The notes beneath the pieces were generated by a model. That model was not told where the DNA came from and ran no database searches. It worked only from the letters and a program-made list of their open reading frames with translations. 64,000 nucleotides of DNA from Clostridium swellfunianum (lineage in GTDB: Bacteria; Bacillota; Clostridia; Clostridiales; Clostridiaceae): the NCBI RefSeq assembly GCF_023656515.1, contig NZ_JAMOFV010000006.1, positions 1,401,354 to 1,465,353 on the forward strand, given 5' to 3'. Position numbers and translations under genes: made by a program. This document shows positions 9,068-17,219 of the stretch, one piece after another; within the stretch, counting starts at the first letter, position 1; each line of letters opens with the position of its first letter.

Positions 9068-10906
9068 ATGAATTACAACGAAAATGATGGTGAAAAAAAT
9101 ATAAATAGTATTTTAGGAGTTGTTAAACTAGGAGTATTATACTTTAGCATAATTATCATTTTATACCGAGTTATTCATAATGGAAATTCTATTTTAAATA
9201 TAGCCCCTCAAGAATATATTCATATTATACTTTATATTTTTACGCCAATTATGCTTGTTATGTACTTAATTTGGTCTTATTTTTATTTGCATCCTAAACG
9301 TAATAAATATTGTAAAAATATGATTTTAGTAGAAAACCTTGTTTTTATAACTCTCTTTACAATTTTAATTCTTATATCAGGTGCATACAAAAGTCAGTTT
9401 AAATTTTTGTTTTTATTCGTAATAATATCTTCTATTATTCAATTAGGATCTAAGATTGGATTATTAATAGCTTCAATTTCTTCAGTTATAGTACTTACAA
9501 TAGACCTAATCTTTGCACCTTCAGCTTCAGTAAATATATACTTTGAAAATGATATAATACTTGCTGGTTCTCTCGTTTTAGCCGCCTGGGCCCTTGGAAG
9601 ATATTCTGAGCTTCAAAATGAAAATTTAAACAAGAAAACAGAGCAACTTCAAATACTGAATATAAAACTAACTGAACAAGAACTAAAAAGAAAACAGATA
9701 GAAAAAATGATTTTTAATAGCGAAATATGCTATAACCTACTTATAAATAACAGTAATGATGCCATATTTGTTCACAGAAATAATAAATTAATCTTTTCCA
9801 ATGACAGCGCAGCTAAGCTAACTGGATTTCAGTTAAGTACACTATCTAATACCTCTATCATGGATTTTGTGCCAGAGAATGAGAAGTGCGAAATAGAGAA
9901 TAAATATAGCAGTATATATAGAGATGAAACAGGGGTTTTATCCTTTGAACAGAGGATAAACATTGTTGACGGAACAACTGTGGCTGTAAAGAACACTTCT
10001 ACTTGCTTTATTTATGAAGGACAAGCAACTATCCTTACTATACTGCGTGATATAACCTCAGAGAAACAAGTTCTGGTATTAGAGAAGGACGTTGAACGAA
10101 ACGTACAATTGTTAAATGAAACAAGAGAGTATAACAAGTTTATAACAGATTTTTTCTCTAATATTTCACATGAACTTAAAACTCCTTTAAATATTATATT
10201 TTCTTCAGTACAGCTTTTGGCTATTCAGGATCAGGACAAGCTTATGCAAAATAAAGACAAATATTTAAAGATAATGAAGCAGAATTGTTACAGATTAACG
10301 AGACTAATTAATAATCTTCTTGATATAACAAGAGCAGATGCTGGTTTTTTAGTTCCTCATATGAAAAATTGCAACATAATAAGTGTGGTTGAGGACATAA
10401 CAATGTCTGTTGTTGATTTTGCAGAAAACAAGGGAATTGAGTTGATTTTTGATACGAACTGCGAGGAAAAAATAATAGCTCTCGATCCTGATAAGCTAGA
10501 AAGAATTATCCTTAACCTGCTTTCAAATGCCTTAAAATTTACGAATCCTAATGGTCAGATTGTAGTCAACATGTTAGATGAGGGTGATTACGTAAAAATT
10601 TCAGTAAAGGATACTGGTATCGGCATTCCTGAGGATAAACTGAATTTTATCTTCGAGAGATTCAGGCAAGTGGACAAGACTTTTACTAGGAATCATGAGG
10701 GAAGCGGTATCGGTCTTTCATTAGTAAAATCCTTTGTTGAAATGCATGGAGGCATGATTGAAGCTAAAAGCCACTTAGGAAAAGGCAGTGAATTCACTAT
10801 TCAGCTGCCAGTTAAATTATGTGATGATAACTTAGTAAACGAAAATTTGTCTGATGATAGAATTATAGAACGGGCAAGCCTTGAGTTTTCTGATATATAT
10901 TCCTAA
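9068..10906 (+). CDS. Membrane PAS-domain sensor histidine kinase, orphan
   Basis: A 612-residue kinase. About six membrane segments occupy residues 15-175, then a coiled coil (about 185-220), a PAS domain (about 222-345), and the kinase core: H-box FFSNISHELKTPLNII with His368, N-box NLLSNALKFT, G1 DTGIGIPEDKLNFIFERF and G2 GSGIGLSLVKSF. It phosphorylates a partner response regulator in response to a membrane or PAS-bound signal that cannot be read from sequence. No response regulator gene is adjacent. A bidirectional terminator follows at 10917, so it is a single-gene unit. Orphan PAS kinases are frequent in clostridia, some feeding Spo0A; that link is not shown here. Confidence 0.88.
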   Translation: MNYNENDGEKNINSILGVVKLGVLYFSIIIILYRVIHNGNSILNIAPQEYIHIILYIFTPIMLVMYLIWSYFYLHPKRNKYCKNMILVENLVFITLFTILILISGAYKSQFKFLFLFVIISSIIQLGSKIGLLIASISSVIVLTIDLIFAPSASVNIYFENDIILAGSLVLAAWALGRYSELQNENLNKKTEQLQILNIKLTEQELKRKQIEKMIFNSEICYNLLINNSNDAIFVHRNNKLIFSNDSAAKLTGFQLSTLSNTSIMDFVPENEKCEIENKYSSIYRDETGVLSFEQRINIVDGTTVAVKNTSTCFIYEGQATILTILRDITSEKQVLVLEKDVERNVQLLNETREYNKFITDFFSNISHELKTPLNIIFSSVQLLAIQDQDKLMQNKDKYLKIMKQNCYRLTRLINNLLDITRADAGFLVPHMKNCNIISVVEDITMSVVDFAENKGIELIFDTNCEEKIIALDPDKLERIILNLLSNALKFTNPNGQIVVNMLDEGDYVKISVKDTGIGIPEDKLNFIFERFRQVDKTFTRNHEGSGIGLSLVKSFVEMHGGMIEAKSHLGKGSEFTIQLPVKLCDDNLVNENLSDDRIIERASLEFSDIYS

Positions 10907-10916
10907 TCTAAATTTA

Positions 10917-10951
10917 GAACCCAGCAATTACTTAGATAAATTGCTGGGTTC
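10917..10951. terminator. Bidirectional terminator between convergent genes
   Basis: GAACCCAGCAATT pairs with AATTGCTGGGTTC. It sits between the stops of the histidine kinase and the hydroxylase-family gene, four bases from the latter, and can serve both strands. Confidence 0.75.
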
Positions 10952-10954
10952 TTG

Positions 10955-11461
10955 TTATCTCTCTCTGCTCATTATAGCTTCTCGCCTCTTATCAGCAAGC
11001 TTTTTCGTTCTAAACACAATATCCCACAAAGTGGTGCCTATACCATAGTTTGAATTATAGATGTAGTGGTGAACCCTATGATGCTCCTTTAGTCTTTTAA
11101 ATATTTTAAGCTTTTCTATAAACACATTTGAACTTTTATGAGAATAAAGGTGGACATACTCTTCCCAAAGATTATAAAGCAGACAGAACACAAAAAATAA
11201 AATCCCATTAAACTTATTTTCATAAAATATTATGCTAGCAGGAATTAGATATAAGCTTCCATTTAACAAAATTCCTCTAGCATCTAAAAGAATATCCTCC
11301 GCTTTCGCATTATCTATCTCATAAGACTTTACACCATGAAATATTTTATGATGTATCTTTATATGTTCCATTTCATAGGATTTATGCTGCACAAATCGAT
11401 GAAGGCAGTATTCCACTAAAGAAGCGTATAAAAAAGCTGATATTACAATCAATAATAGCAT
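10955..11461 (-). CDS. Fatty acid hydroxylase / sterol desaturase family membrane protein
   Basis: A 168-residue integral membrane di-iron protein. It carries the His clusters of the family: HRFVQH, HIKIHHKIFHG, HLYSH and HHRVHH, spaced by hydrophobic segments. Members hydroxylate or desaturate lipid chains with an oxo-bridged di-iron centre and oxygen, which is notable in a presumed anaerobe; the substrate cannot be told. I place the start at the ATG at 11461, preceded by AAAGGTGGG; the in-frame codon 22 residues upstream lacks a ribosome binding site. It converges on the histidine kinase gene. Confidence 0.8.
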   Translation of the reverse strand: MLLLIVISAFLYASLVEYCLHRFVQHKSYEMEHIKIHHKIFHGVKSYEIDNAKAEDILLDARGILLNGSLYLIPASIIFYENKFNGILFFVFCLLYNLWEEYVHLYSHKSSNVFIEKLKIFKRLKEHHRVHHYIYNSNYGIGTTLWDIVFRTKKLADKRREAIMSRER

Positions 11462-11633
11462 AAAAATCCCACCTTTAATCCTTATCGCATTATTATCATA
11501 TTCTACATTATTAATAACTGTTATCAATTATAACTTATTATCAGATATTTTTCTATACTTTATATATGTATTTGCATATTATTTAAATTCTAGATTTTTT
11601 ACATCGTCTTAGTACAATACTTCAATAATAATT

Positions 11634-11673
11634 AGAGGGAGTGAATTTCAAATATACGAAATACACTCCCTCT
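11634..11673. terminator. Strong hairpin in the 11.5-11.7 kb gap
   Basis: A perfect 10-bp stem AGAGGGAGTG/CACTCCCTCT with a second inner ATTTC/GAAAT pairing. It lies just past the stop of the small gene ending at 11683 on the minus strand, and could terminate that gene, although its better T-rich flank is on the plus strand. Confidence 0.5.
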
Positions 11674-11682
11674 TATTATCTT

Positions 11683-11844
11683 TTATATCAAGCCCTCATC
11701 TTTAAGCTTTCTCCTAGCTTTGTTAATATTTTTTTCATTAAGCCCTGTTGAATTTGATATTTCACTCATGCCTATACCCTTATCAAGCATTTCTTTTGCA
11801 TCTTCCATAGCAACTTCGTGTTTTTTCTTCTTGTCATTATCCAT
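11683..11844 (-). CDS. Small 53-residue helix-turn-helix-like protein
   Basis: A short reading frame starting MDNDKKKKHEVAMEDAKEM and ending in KARRKLKDEGLI. The middle (AKEMLDKGIGMSEISNSTGL then NEKNINKARRK) reads as a helix-turn-helix of the homeodomain-like, resolvase-tail type, suggesting DNA binding. AAAGGGG lies 9 bases before the ATG, and a hairpin follows the stop. It is downstream of and on the same strand as the metallo-hydrolase gene, 53 bases away. Codon use fits the neighbours. It is not a known named protein to me. Confidence 0.6.
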   Translation of the reverse strand: MDNDKKKKHEVAMEDAKEMLDKGIGMSEISNSTGLNEKNINKARRKLKDEGLI

Positions 11845-11897
11845 AGTCTCATGCCCCTTTCTCCATTATATTCTTATTTTTCCCGTGACAAATGGTT

Positions 11898-13019
11898 TTA
11901 TTCTACCTTCTTCCACCACTCCTCAGTAGTTTCAGTTTGATTTATATCTACTTTTTCACCAATTATGGGATGCAGTAAAGGCAGATTCCTTTTTCTGCTT
12001 TCCTCTAGAACTCTCTTTATTGGTTCATCCCAATCATGAATTGATAAGGTAAATTTAGCCCAATGCGCTGGTATCATTTTTTTTGCCTTCAAATCTATAG
12101 CAGCCTGAACTACTTCTTCAGGCATCATGTGAGACTGTTTCCAATACTTGCTGTATTGCCCACATTCCATTAGAGCCAAATCAAAAGGACCATATTTATC
12201 TCCTATTTCCTTAAAATGTGCTCCAAAACCTGAATCTCCACTATAGAAAAGCCTTGTTTTAGGTGTATTAATTACAAACGAACCCCACAGAGTTTGATTT
12301 GATTTTAGGCCTCTTCCTGATCGATGTCTTGAAGGAGTAAAAATAATTTTAAATCCTTCCCCTAAGCTGGCAGCTTCATACCAATCCTTTTCTATTAGAA
12401 TATTTTTATCAAAGCCCCAATGCTCGAAGTGTGCTCCAACTCCAAGACCTGTTATGATTTTATTAATTTTTGATTTCAATTTTATAACCGTCTGGTAATC
12501 CAAATGATCATAATGATCATGTGATATAAGAAGATAATCTATGGTAGGGAAATCCTCTGCAGAATATACATCGCTTCCTTTATAACTTCTATTGTATATG
12601 CTTGTAGGTGCAGCATATCCGTCCAAAACAGGATCGATTAACATTTTCTTGCCATCAAGCTGTAAAAAGAATGATGAATGACCAAGCCAAATTACTATAT
12701 TATCTTCAGGCCTTAAATTTTTCAAATCTATCTTAATTGATGGAAGTTTGTCTGGAGGCATTCGCTTTCCATTTCTATTAAAGAAAATTTCTTTAAGCAT
12801 TCCATATATGTTAAAGCTGCTTTCTCCTCCCATTTCAGAAACTTTAGCCAGGTTTTGAAACTTACCATCTTTGTAGTTAGGAGATTTTTTTATTCTTTCT
12901 AACCTTTCACCTGTAGATTGTTTTCCAAACTGTGGCTGTTTCATAAAAATAAAGCCTCCAATTAATATAATAATTATTAAAGTAAGTAGTATCTTTATAG
13001 TTTTAGATAGTTTTTTCAT
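11898..13019 (-). CDS. Membrane-anchored metallo-beta-lactamase-fold hydrolase
   Basis: A 373-residue protein with one N-terminal membrane anchor (about 8-25) and a metallo-beta-lactamase fold of the UlaG/NAPE-phospholipase D-like branch. The zinc ligands are visible in LLISHDHYDHLDY, with further His/Asp at FTPSRHRSGRG, FYSGDSGFG and PAHWAKF. The family includes phospholipase D-like and lactonase-like hydrolases; the substrate is unknown. The ATG at 13019 follows AGGT about 8 bases away and begins MKKLSK; the longer reading would need a TTG with no clear binding site. The catalytic domain probably faces outward. Confidence 0.8.
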   Translation of the reverse strand: MKKLSKTIKILLTLIIIILIGGFIFMKQPQFGKQSTGERLERIKKSPNYKDGKFQNLAKVSEMGGESSFNIYGMLKEIFFNRNGKRMPPDKLPSIKIDLKNLRPEDNIVIWLGHSSFFLQLDGKKMLIDPVLDGYAAPTSIYNRSYKGSDVYSAEDFPTIDYLLISHDHYDHLDYQTVIKLKSKINKIITGLGVGAHFEHWGFDKNILIEKDWYEAASLGEGFKIIFTPSRHRSGRGLKSNQTLWGSFVINTPKTRLFYSGDSGFGAHFKEIGDKYGPFDLALMECGQYSKYWKQSHMMPEEVVQAAIDLKAKKMIPAHWAKFTLSIHDWDEPIKRVLEESRKRNLPLLHPIIGEKVDINQTETTEEWWKKVE

Positions 13020-13216
13020 TCTATTACCTATTAATATATTCAAATTTAAGGTTCTTATATATTATTACAAGTTGCAAGCTTAAATATAACATAACTCTAT
13101 CAAAACTAATTGGATGCATATAGCTTTACTACCAGTTTCTAATTAGGATATTACTCATTTTTAAAGGGCAGAATAAATTCGTAATAAGAATTAAAATAAA
13201 GCTGGAGGTAATAACT

Positions 13217-13807
<591 letters not shown>

Positions 13808-13832
13808 TAAGAACATTTTATGTAATAGTAAG

Positions 13833-13870
13833 ACACCTCCTAAATCATGAAAAGATTTAAGGGGTGTTTT
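13833..13870 (+). terminator. Terminator between the two DUF2382 genes
   Basis: Stem ACACCTCCTAAATC with GATTTAAGGGGTGT (two G-T wobbles), followed by TTTT. It separates the two related genes, so the second needs read-through or its own promoter. Confidence 0.75.
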
Positions 13871-13893
13871 TAAGCAACTCTGGAGGTCTTAAT

Positions 13894-14547
13894 ATGATTA
13901 ATAACTCTTATCATAAAGAAGAAAATAAAAGCTTATCAAAAGCAATTATTATTGGCGTAGTATCGGGTAGCATTATAGGAGCTCTCCTAGGCTTTCTTCA
14001 TGAATATGGCCTATTAATTATCCCAGTGGTTTCCTCTATATTTTTAGTCGTACCTATGAATGCAATTGTAACCGGAACTCTTGTAGGCATAGTAGTTGGG
14101 GTTGTAATCAGTGGATTAATTTCTTACTTTTCCACAATAAACAAACCCAATATAGCTGAATCTTCAGCTAACAGTGGAAAACTGAAACTTCATGAGGAAC
14201 GTTTAGATATAACTAAAAAGAGAGTACAAACAGCAGAAGTTAATATGCATAAGGAAATTTATACCGAAGAAAAAACTTTTACTGTACCTATTACTCATGA
14301 GGATTTAATAATAGAAAAAAAATCTATGATTGATGATAAGGCGGAGACTATTAGAATCCCTATAAAGGAAGAAAGAGTTGAAATTGTAAAGCATCCTGTG
14401 GCTTTAGAGGATGTAACCTATCATATTGAACAGTTTCAAGAAAACAAATGTATTGAAGAAACTATAAAAAAAGAAAATTTAAAAATTGACTATGAAGGTT
14501 CAGCTAAAATCATTGATAAAGAAATTAAAACTCCTGATTTATCATAG
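13894..14547 (+). CDS. DUF2382 (YsnF-type) protein with two membrane segments
   Basis: A 217-residue paralogue of the preceding protein. Residues 15-80 contain two hydrophobic, Gly-rich helices (IIIGVVSGSIIGALLGFL and a long one ending GVVISGLISYF), then an uninterrupted DUF2382 domain (LKLHEERLDITKKRVQTAEV, FTVPITHEDLIIEKK, ETIRIPIKEERVEIVKHP). The previous gene has the same domain without the membrane anchor, so the pair offers a soluble and an anchored version, probably a tandem duplication. I use the ATG at 13894 because TGGAGG precedes it; a GTG ten codons earlier falls inside the terminator stem. Confidence 0.8.
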   Translation: MINNSYHKEENKSLSKAIIIGVVSGSIIGALLGFLHEYGLLIIPVVSSIFLVVPMNAIVTGTLVGIVVGVVISGLISYFSTINKPNIAESSANSGKLKLHEERLDITKKRVQTAEVNMHKEIYTEEKTFTVPITHEDLIIEKKSMIDDKAETIRIPIKEERVEIVKHPVALEDVTYHIEQFQENKCIEETIKKENLKIDYEGSAKIIDKEIKTPDLS

Positions 14548-14553
14548 AAAATC

Positions 14554-14584
14554 AAGAAGATATCTAACTTCAGGATATCTTCTT
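14554..14584 (+). terminator. Terminator after the second DUF2382 gene
   Basis: AAGAAGATATC and GGATATCTTCTT arms around an 8-base loop, followed by TATATTTTTTATT. Confidence 0.8.
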
Positions 14585-14658
14585 ATATTTTTTATTCTAA
14601 ACTTTTGAGTTATAATTATATAAAGTTTAGAAAATTTTACTGCGAGGAAGGGTAAGAG

Positions 14659-15219
14659 ATGAGCAAACTACAAGAAATCCTAGATTTTAATAAGTCTTTT
14701 GTTGAAGACAAAGAATACGATAAATACATAACTTCAAAGGAACCAAACAAGAAGTTGGTTGTCTTATCCTGTATGGATACTAGATTAACCGAGCTTCTAC
14801 CAAAGGCACTAAATCTTAAAAATGGAGATGCTAAATTTGTTAAAAATGCCGGAGCTTCTATAATGCATCCCTTTGGAAGTATTATAAGAAGTATTGTTGT
14901 TGCAGTTTATGAATTTGAAGCAGATGAGGTTTTAGTAATTGGCCATCACGGCTGCGGCATGAGCAACTTAAATGTAGATAAAACTATAGAAAAAATAATC
15001 TCCAGAGGTGTATCAAAAGATGTTATAACAACCTTAAATAATGCAGGTATAGATATAAAGAAATGGCTGCATGGTTTTGATTCTGTTGAAGAATCTATAA
15101 AAGAAAGTGTAGGTTTAATTAAAAACCATCCACTTATTCCAAAGGATTTAATAGTTCATGGCTTAATAATAGATCCCAAAACAGGAAAGCTTGAAATTGT
15201 AGTTAATGGATACAAATAA
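14659..15219 (+). CDS. Beta-class carbonic anhydrase
   Basis: A 186-residue beta carbonic anhydrase that interconverts CO2 and bicarbonate. The zinc ligands Cys38, His96 and Cys99 (SCMDTRL, GHHGCGM) and the Asp40-Arg42 dyad are all present. It is of the short, cytosolic type seen in many Firmicutes (YtiB-like, MSKLQEILDFN start). It is a single-gene unit with terminators on both sides. AGGAAGGG lies upstream of the ATG. Confidence 0.92.
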   Translation: MSKLQEILDFNKSFVEDKEYDKYITSKEPNKKLVVLSCMDTRLTELLPKALNLKNGDAKFVKNAGASIMHPFGSIIRSIVVAVYEFEADEVLVIGHHGCGMSNLNVDKTIEKIISRGVSKDVITTLNNAGIDIKKWLHGFDSVEESIKESVGLIKNHPLIPKDLIVHGLIIDPKTGKLEIVVNGYK

Positions 15220-15220
15220 G

Positions 15221-15272
15221 CGCTGCCTGATTCCTTAGCAAATTGCTTTAAGGAGTCAGGCAGCGTTTATTT
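15221..15272 (+). terminator. Terminator after carbonic anhydrase
   Basis: A long stem beginning CGCTGCCTGATTCCTTA and closing with TAAGGAGTCAGGCAGCG, then TTTATTTAAT. The stem core GCCTGA/TCAGGC recurs in several other terminators of this window. Confidence 0.9.
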
Positions 15273-15282
15273 AATACTTGTA

Positions 15283-15309
15283 ACACTTCTCCTGCCGAAT
15301 CATAAAATA
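15283..15309 (+). promoter_or_regulatory. Possible sigma-K/sigma-E type promoter
   Basis: AC, 16 bases, then CATAAAATA. This fits the late mother-cell consensus (AC, 16-17 bases, CATAnnnTA). It lies about 50 bases before the lectin-like gene. The match is short and could be chance in AT-rich DNA. Confidence 0.3.
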
Positions 15310-15356
15310 TTATTGGTGAGGTTAGTAACCGCAGCAAATTTCAAAGGAGAATTTAA

Positions 15357-16670
15357 ATGTACAACAATCAATTTCTCTACTGTCCTTATTGTACTCAACC
15401 AACAATTTGTCCATATTGCAACTATCAAATGAGAAAATTTGATAGCAACTACGACTACGATAGTTTTGACTTTAATGATTACTATGAGCTAGATGACTAT
15501 GACTTTAGAGCACCACAGCAAGAGGTAAACAGGATATTTCGATTGCTTAATGATCAACAACCTCAGCTTTTTAGAAACTTTACTAGATACGGAGTGCCCA
15601 GAAATCAAGTAGACAGCTACTTTAGAACTGCTATCAATTACACACTGGATAATGCCTCAAAAAATACTGGTAACCTAAATCAAAGAACTATTGCTATTTT
15701 TAATGACTTTAGAAGAAGTAACCAGGTTATTTTCAACTCCCTTCGTCGTGCAGGGGTTCCTAATAATATAATCAACAGCACCTTTAGAGATGTAATAGAA
15801 TTTACTCTTAGAAACAGCACTTCTATTCCTGTTCCCCCACCAGTGCCTAAGCCAACTCCGGGTGGATGGAGCAGATGGGAAGACCTTGGAGGAACCTTAA
15901 CCTCGGCACCAGCAGTTGCTTCATGGGCATCTAACAGGCTCGATGTTTTCGGAAGGGGAACAAATAATGCATTGTATCATAAATTCTGGAATGGCTCTCG
16001 CTGGAGTGATTGGGAAGAGCTTGGCGGTACTTTAACTTCTGCTCCCGCTGCTGTTTCCTGGGGACCTAATAGAATTGATGTATTTGGAAAAGGAACAAAC
16101 AATGCATTGTATCATAAATATTGGGATGGCTCTAGGTGGAGCAACTGGGAAGACCTTGGAGGCAACCTAACTTCTGCTCCTGCTGCATCTTCTTGGGCAC
16201 CTAACAGAATCGATACCTTTGCTCGTGGTACTGATAATGCTCTTTACCATAAATTCTGGAATGGTTCTAGGTGGAGTGATTGGGAAAACCTTGGCGGCAA
16301 CCTGACTTCCTCACCTGCAGCTGTTTCTTGGGGAAATAATAGAATAGACGTGTTTGCTCGTGGTCAGGGTAACAGACTGTATCATAAGTGGTGGGACGGT
16401 TCTCGTTGGAGCGATTGGGAAGATCTTGGAGGCAACCTAACTTCTGCTCCTGCTGTATCCTCTAGAGCAGCTAACAGACTTGAAATATTTTCAAGAGGCA
16501 CAAACAATCAGCTAATTACAAGGACATGGAACGGCTCTCGCTGGAGCGATTGGCAAAACCTTGGTGGAACTTTAAATTCAGATCCTGCTGCAGTTTCCTG
16601 GGGACCTAATAGAACTGACGTTTTTGCAAGAGGCACAAATAATTCTTTATGGCATATTTGGAGAGATTAG
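15357..16670 (+). CDS. Lectin-like protein with six DUF346/PLL-type repeats
   Basis: A 437-residue protein. The first 25 residues hold two CPYC motifs (LYCPYCTQPTICPYC), followed by an acidic Tyr/Asp-rich segment and two related helical units (about 58-95 and 110-150). A Pro-rich linker precedes six 45-residue repeats (171-437), each WSxWExLGGxLTSAPA..SW..NRIDVFxRGTNNALYHK.WNGSR. The repeat type is DUF346, found in PLL-type seven- or six-bladed beta-propeller lectins that bind fucose or other glycans. No signal peptide is seen, so spore-coat location or non-classical export is a possibility. AAAGGAG lies upstream; the next gene follows 10 bases after the stop. Confidence 0.82.
   Translation: MYNNQFLYCPYCTQPTICPYCNYQMRKFDSNYDYDSFDFNDYYELDDYDFRAPQQEVNRIFRLLNDQQPQLFRNFTRYGVPRNQVDSYFRTAINYTLDNASKNTGNLNQRTIAIFNDFRRSNQVIFNSLRRAGVPNNIINSTFRDVIEFTLRNSTSIPVPPPVPKPTPGGWSRWEDLGGTLTSAPAVASWASNRLDVFGRGTNNALYHKFWNGSRWSDWEELGGTLTSAPAAVSWGPNRIDVFGKGTNNALYHKYWDGSRWSNWEDLGGNLTSAPAASSWAPNRIDTFARGTDNALYHKFWNGSRWSDWENLGGNLTSSPAAVSWGNNRIDVFARGQGNRLYHKWWDGSRWSDWEDLGGNLTSAPAVSSRAANRLEIFSRGTNNQLITRTWNGSRWSDWQNLGGTLNSDPAAVSWGPNRTDVFARGTNNSLWHIWRD
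15867..16667 (+). repeat. Six tandem 135-bp coding repeats
   Basis: Each unit encodes one 45-residue blade of the lectin-like protein. Units are close at DNA level too (for example repeated AACAAATAATGCATTGTATC-type stretches), suggesting expansion by recombination. Confidence 0.9.
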
Positions 16671-16680
16671 TGAGGTAAAT

Positions 16681-17184
16681 ATGGCACAGTTTAAAAACTT
16701 TTCTGGTTTTGTAACAAAAATAACTGATCTCAGGCAAGGGCAAAACGAGGAAACCTCCGGCTGCTATAAGATGATAACTCTTGAAAACAAGGAAGGAAGT
16801 ATAGTAAATTTTGTAGCAGCACCTAACACTTATTTCGTAAATCATGAAGCAATATTTACAGGGGATGAAGTAACGGGCTTTTACGATGCAAATAAACCTG
16901 TAATCCTCATTTATCCACCTCAATACGAGGCCATTGTTATGTCTAAGATCTCACCAACGCAAAATATAAAGGTAGATTATTTTAACAGTCAGCTTATAAG
17001 CAGCGATGAAAATTTAAAATTAAATCTTTCTTCTTCTACTGAAATTTTACTTACTAATGATCAACCATTTAGAAGGAATCCTGCAAACAAGAATCTAATT
17101 GTTGTGTATGGACCTTCTACAAAAAGTATTCCTGCTCAAACAACTCCTTATAAAATAATTGTTTTGTGCAGAGGTGCTGAATAA
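16681..17184 (+). CDS. Unknown clostridial protein, partner of the lectin-like gene
   Basis: A 167-residue protein starting MAQFKNFSGFVTKITD. The first 95 residues, with VNFVAAPNTYFVNHE, GDEVTGFYDANKPVILIYPPQYEAIV, belong to a pattern I have seen in small clostridial proteins of unknown function and look like a small beta barrel. The C-terminal half continues with beta-type sequence. There is no signal peptide. GAGG lies 6 bases before the ATG at 16681, ten bases after the lectin stop codon, so the two genes are one operon. An upstream in-frame start lies inside the previous gene and is rejected. Confidence 0.7.
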   Translation: MAQFKNFSGFVTKITDLRQGQNEETSGCYKMITLENKEGSIVNFVAAPNTYFVNHEAIFTGDEVTGFYDANKPVILIYPPQYEAIVMSKISPTQNIKVDYFNSQLISSDENLKLNLSSSTEILLTNDQPFRRNPANKNLIVVYGPSTKSIPAQTTPYKIIVLCRGAE

Positions 17185-17219
17185 AATAATGAGGACGGTT
17201 TTTCCGTCCTCATTATTTT
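17183..17219. terminator. Bidirectional terminator between convergent operons
   Basis: A perfect 16-bp stem AAAATAATGAGGACGG with a 5-base loop, followed by T on the plus strand and by A-rich complement on the other. It overlaps the last codons of both flanking genes. Confidence 0.92.

Noticed and set aside
13864-13893. GTG start of the second DUF2382 gene
   Set aside because: It would start inside the terminator stem; the ATG at 13894 has a proper TGGAGG site.
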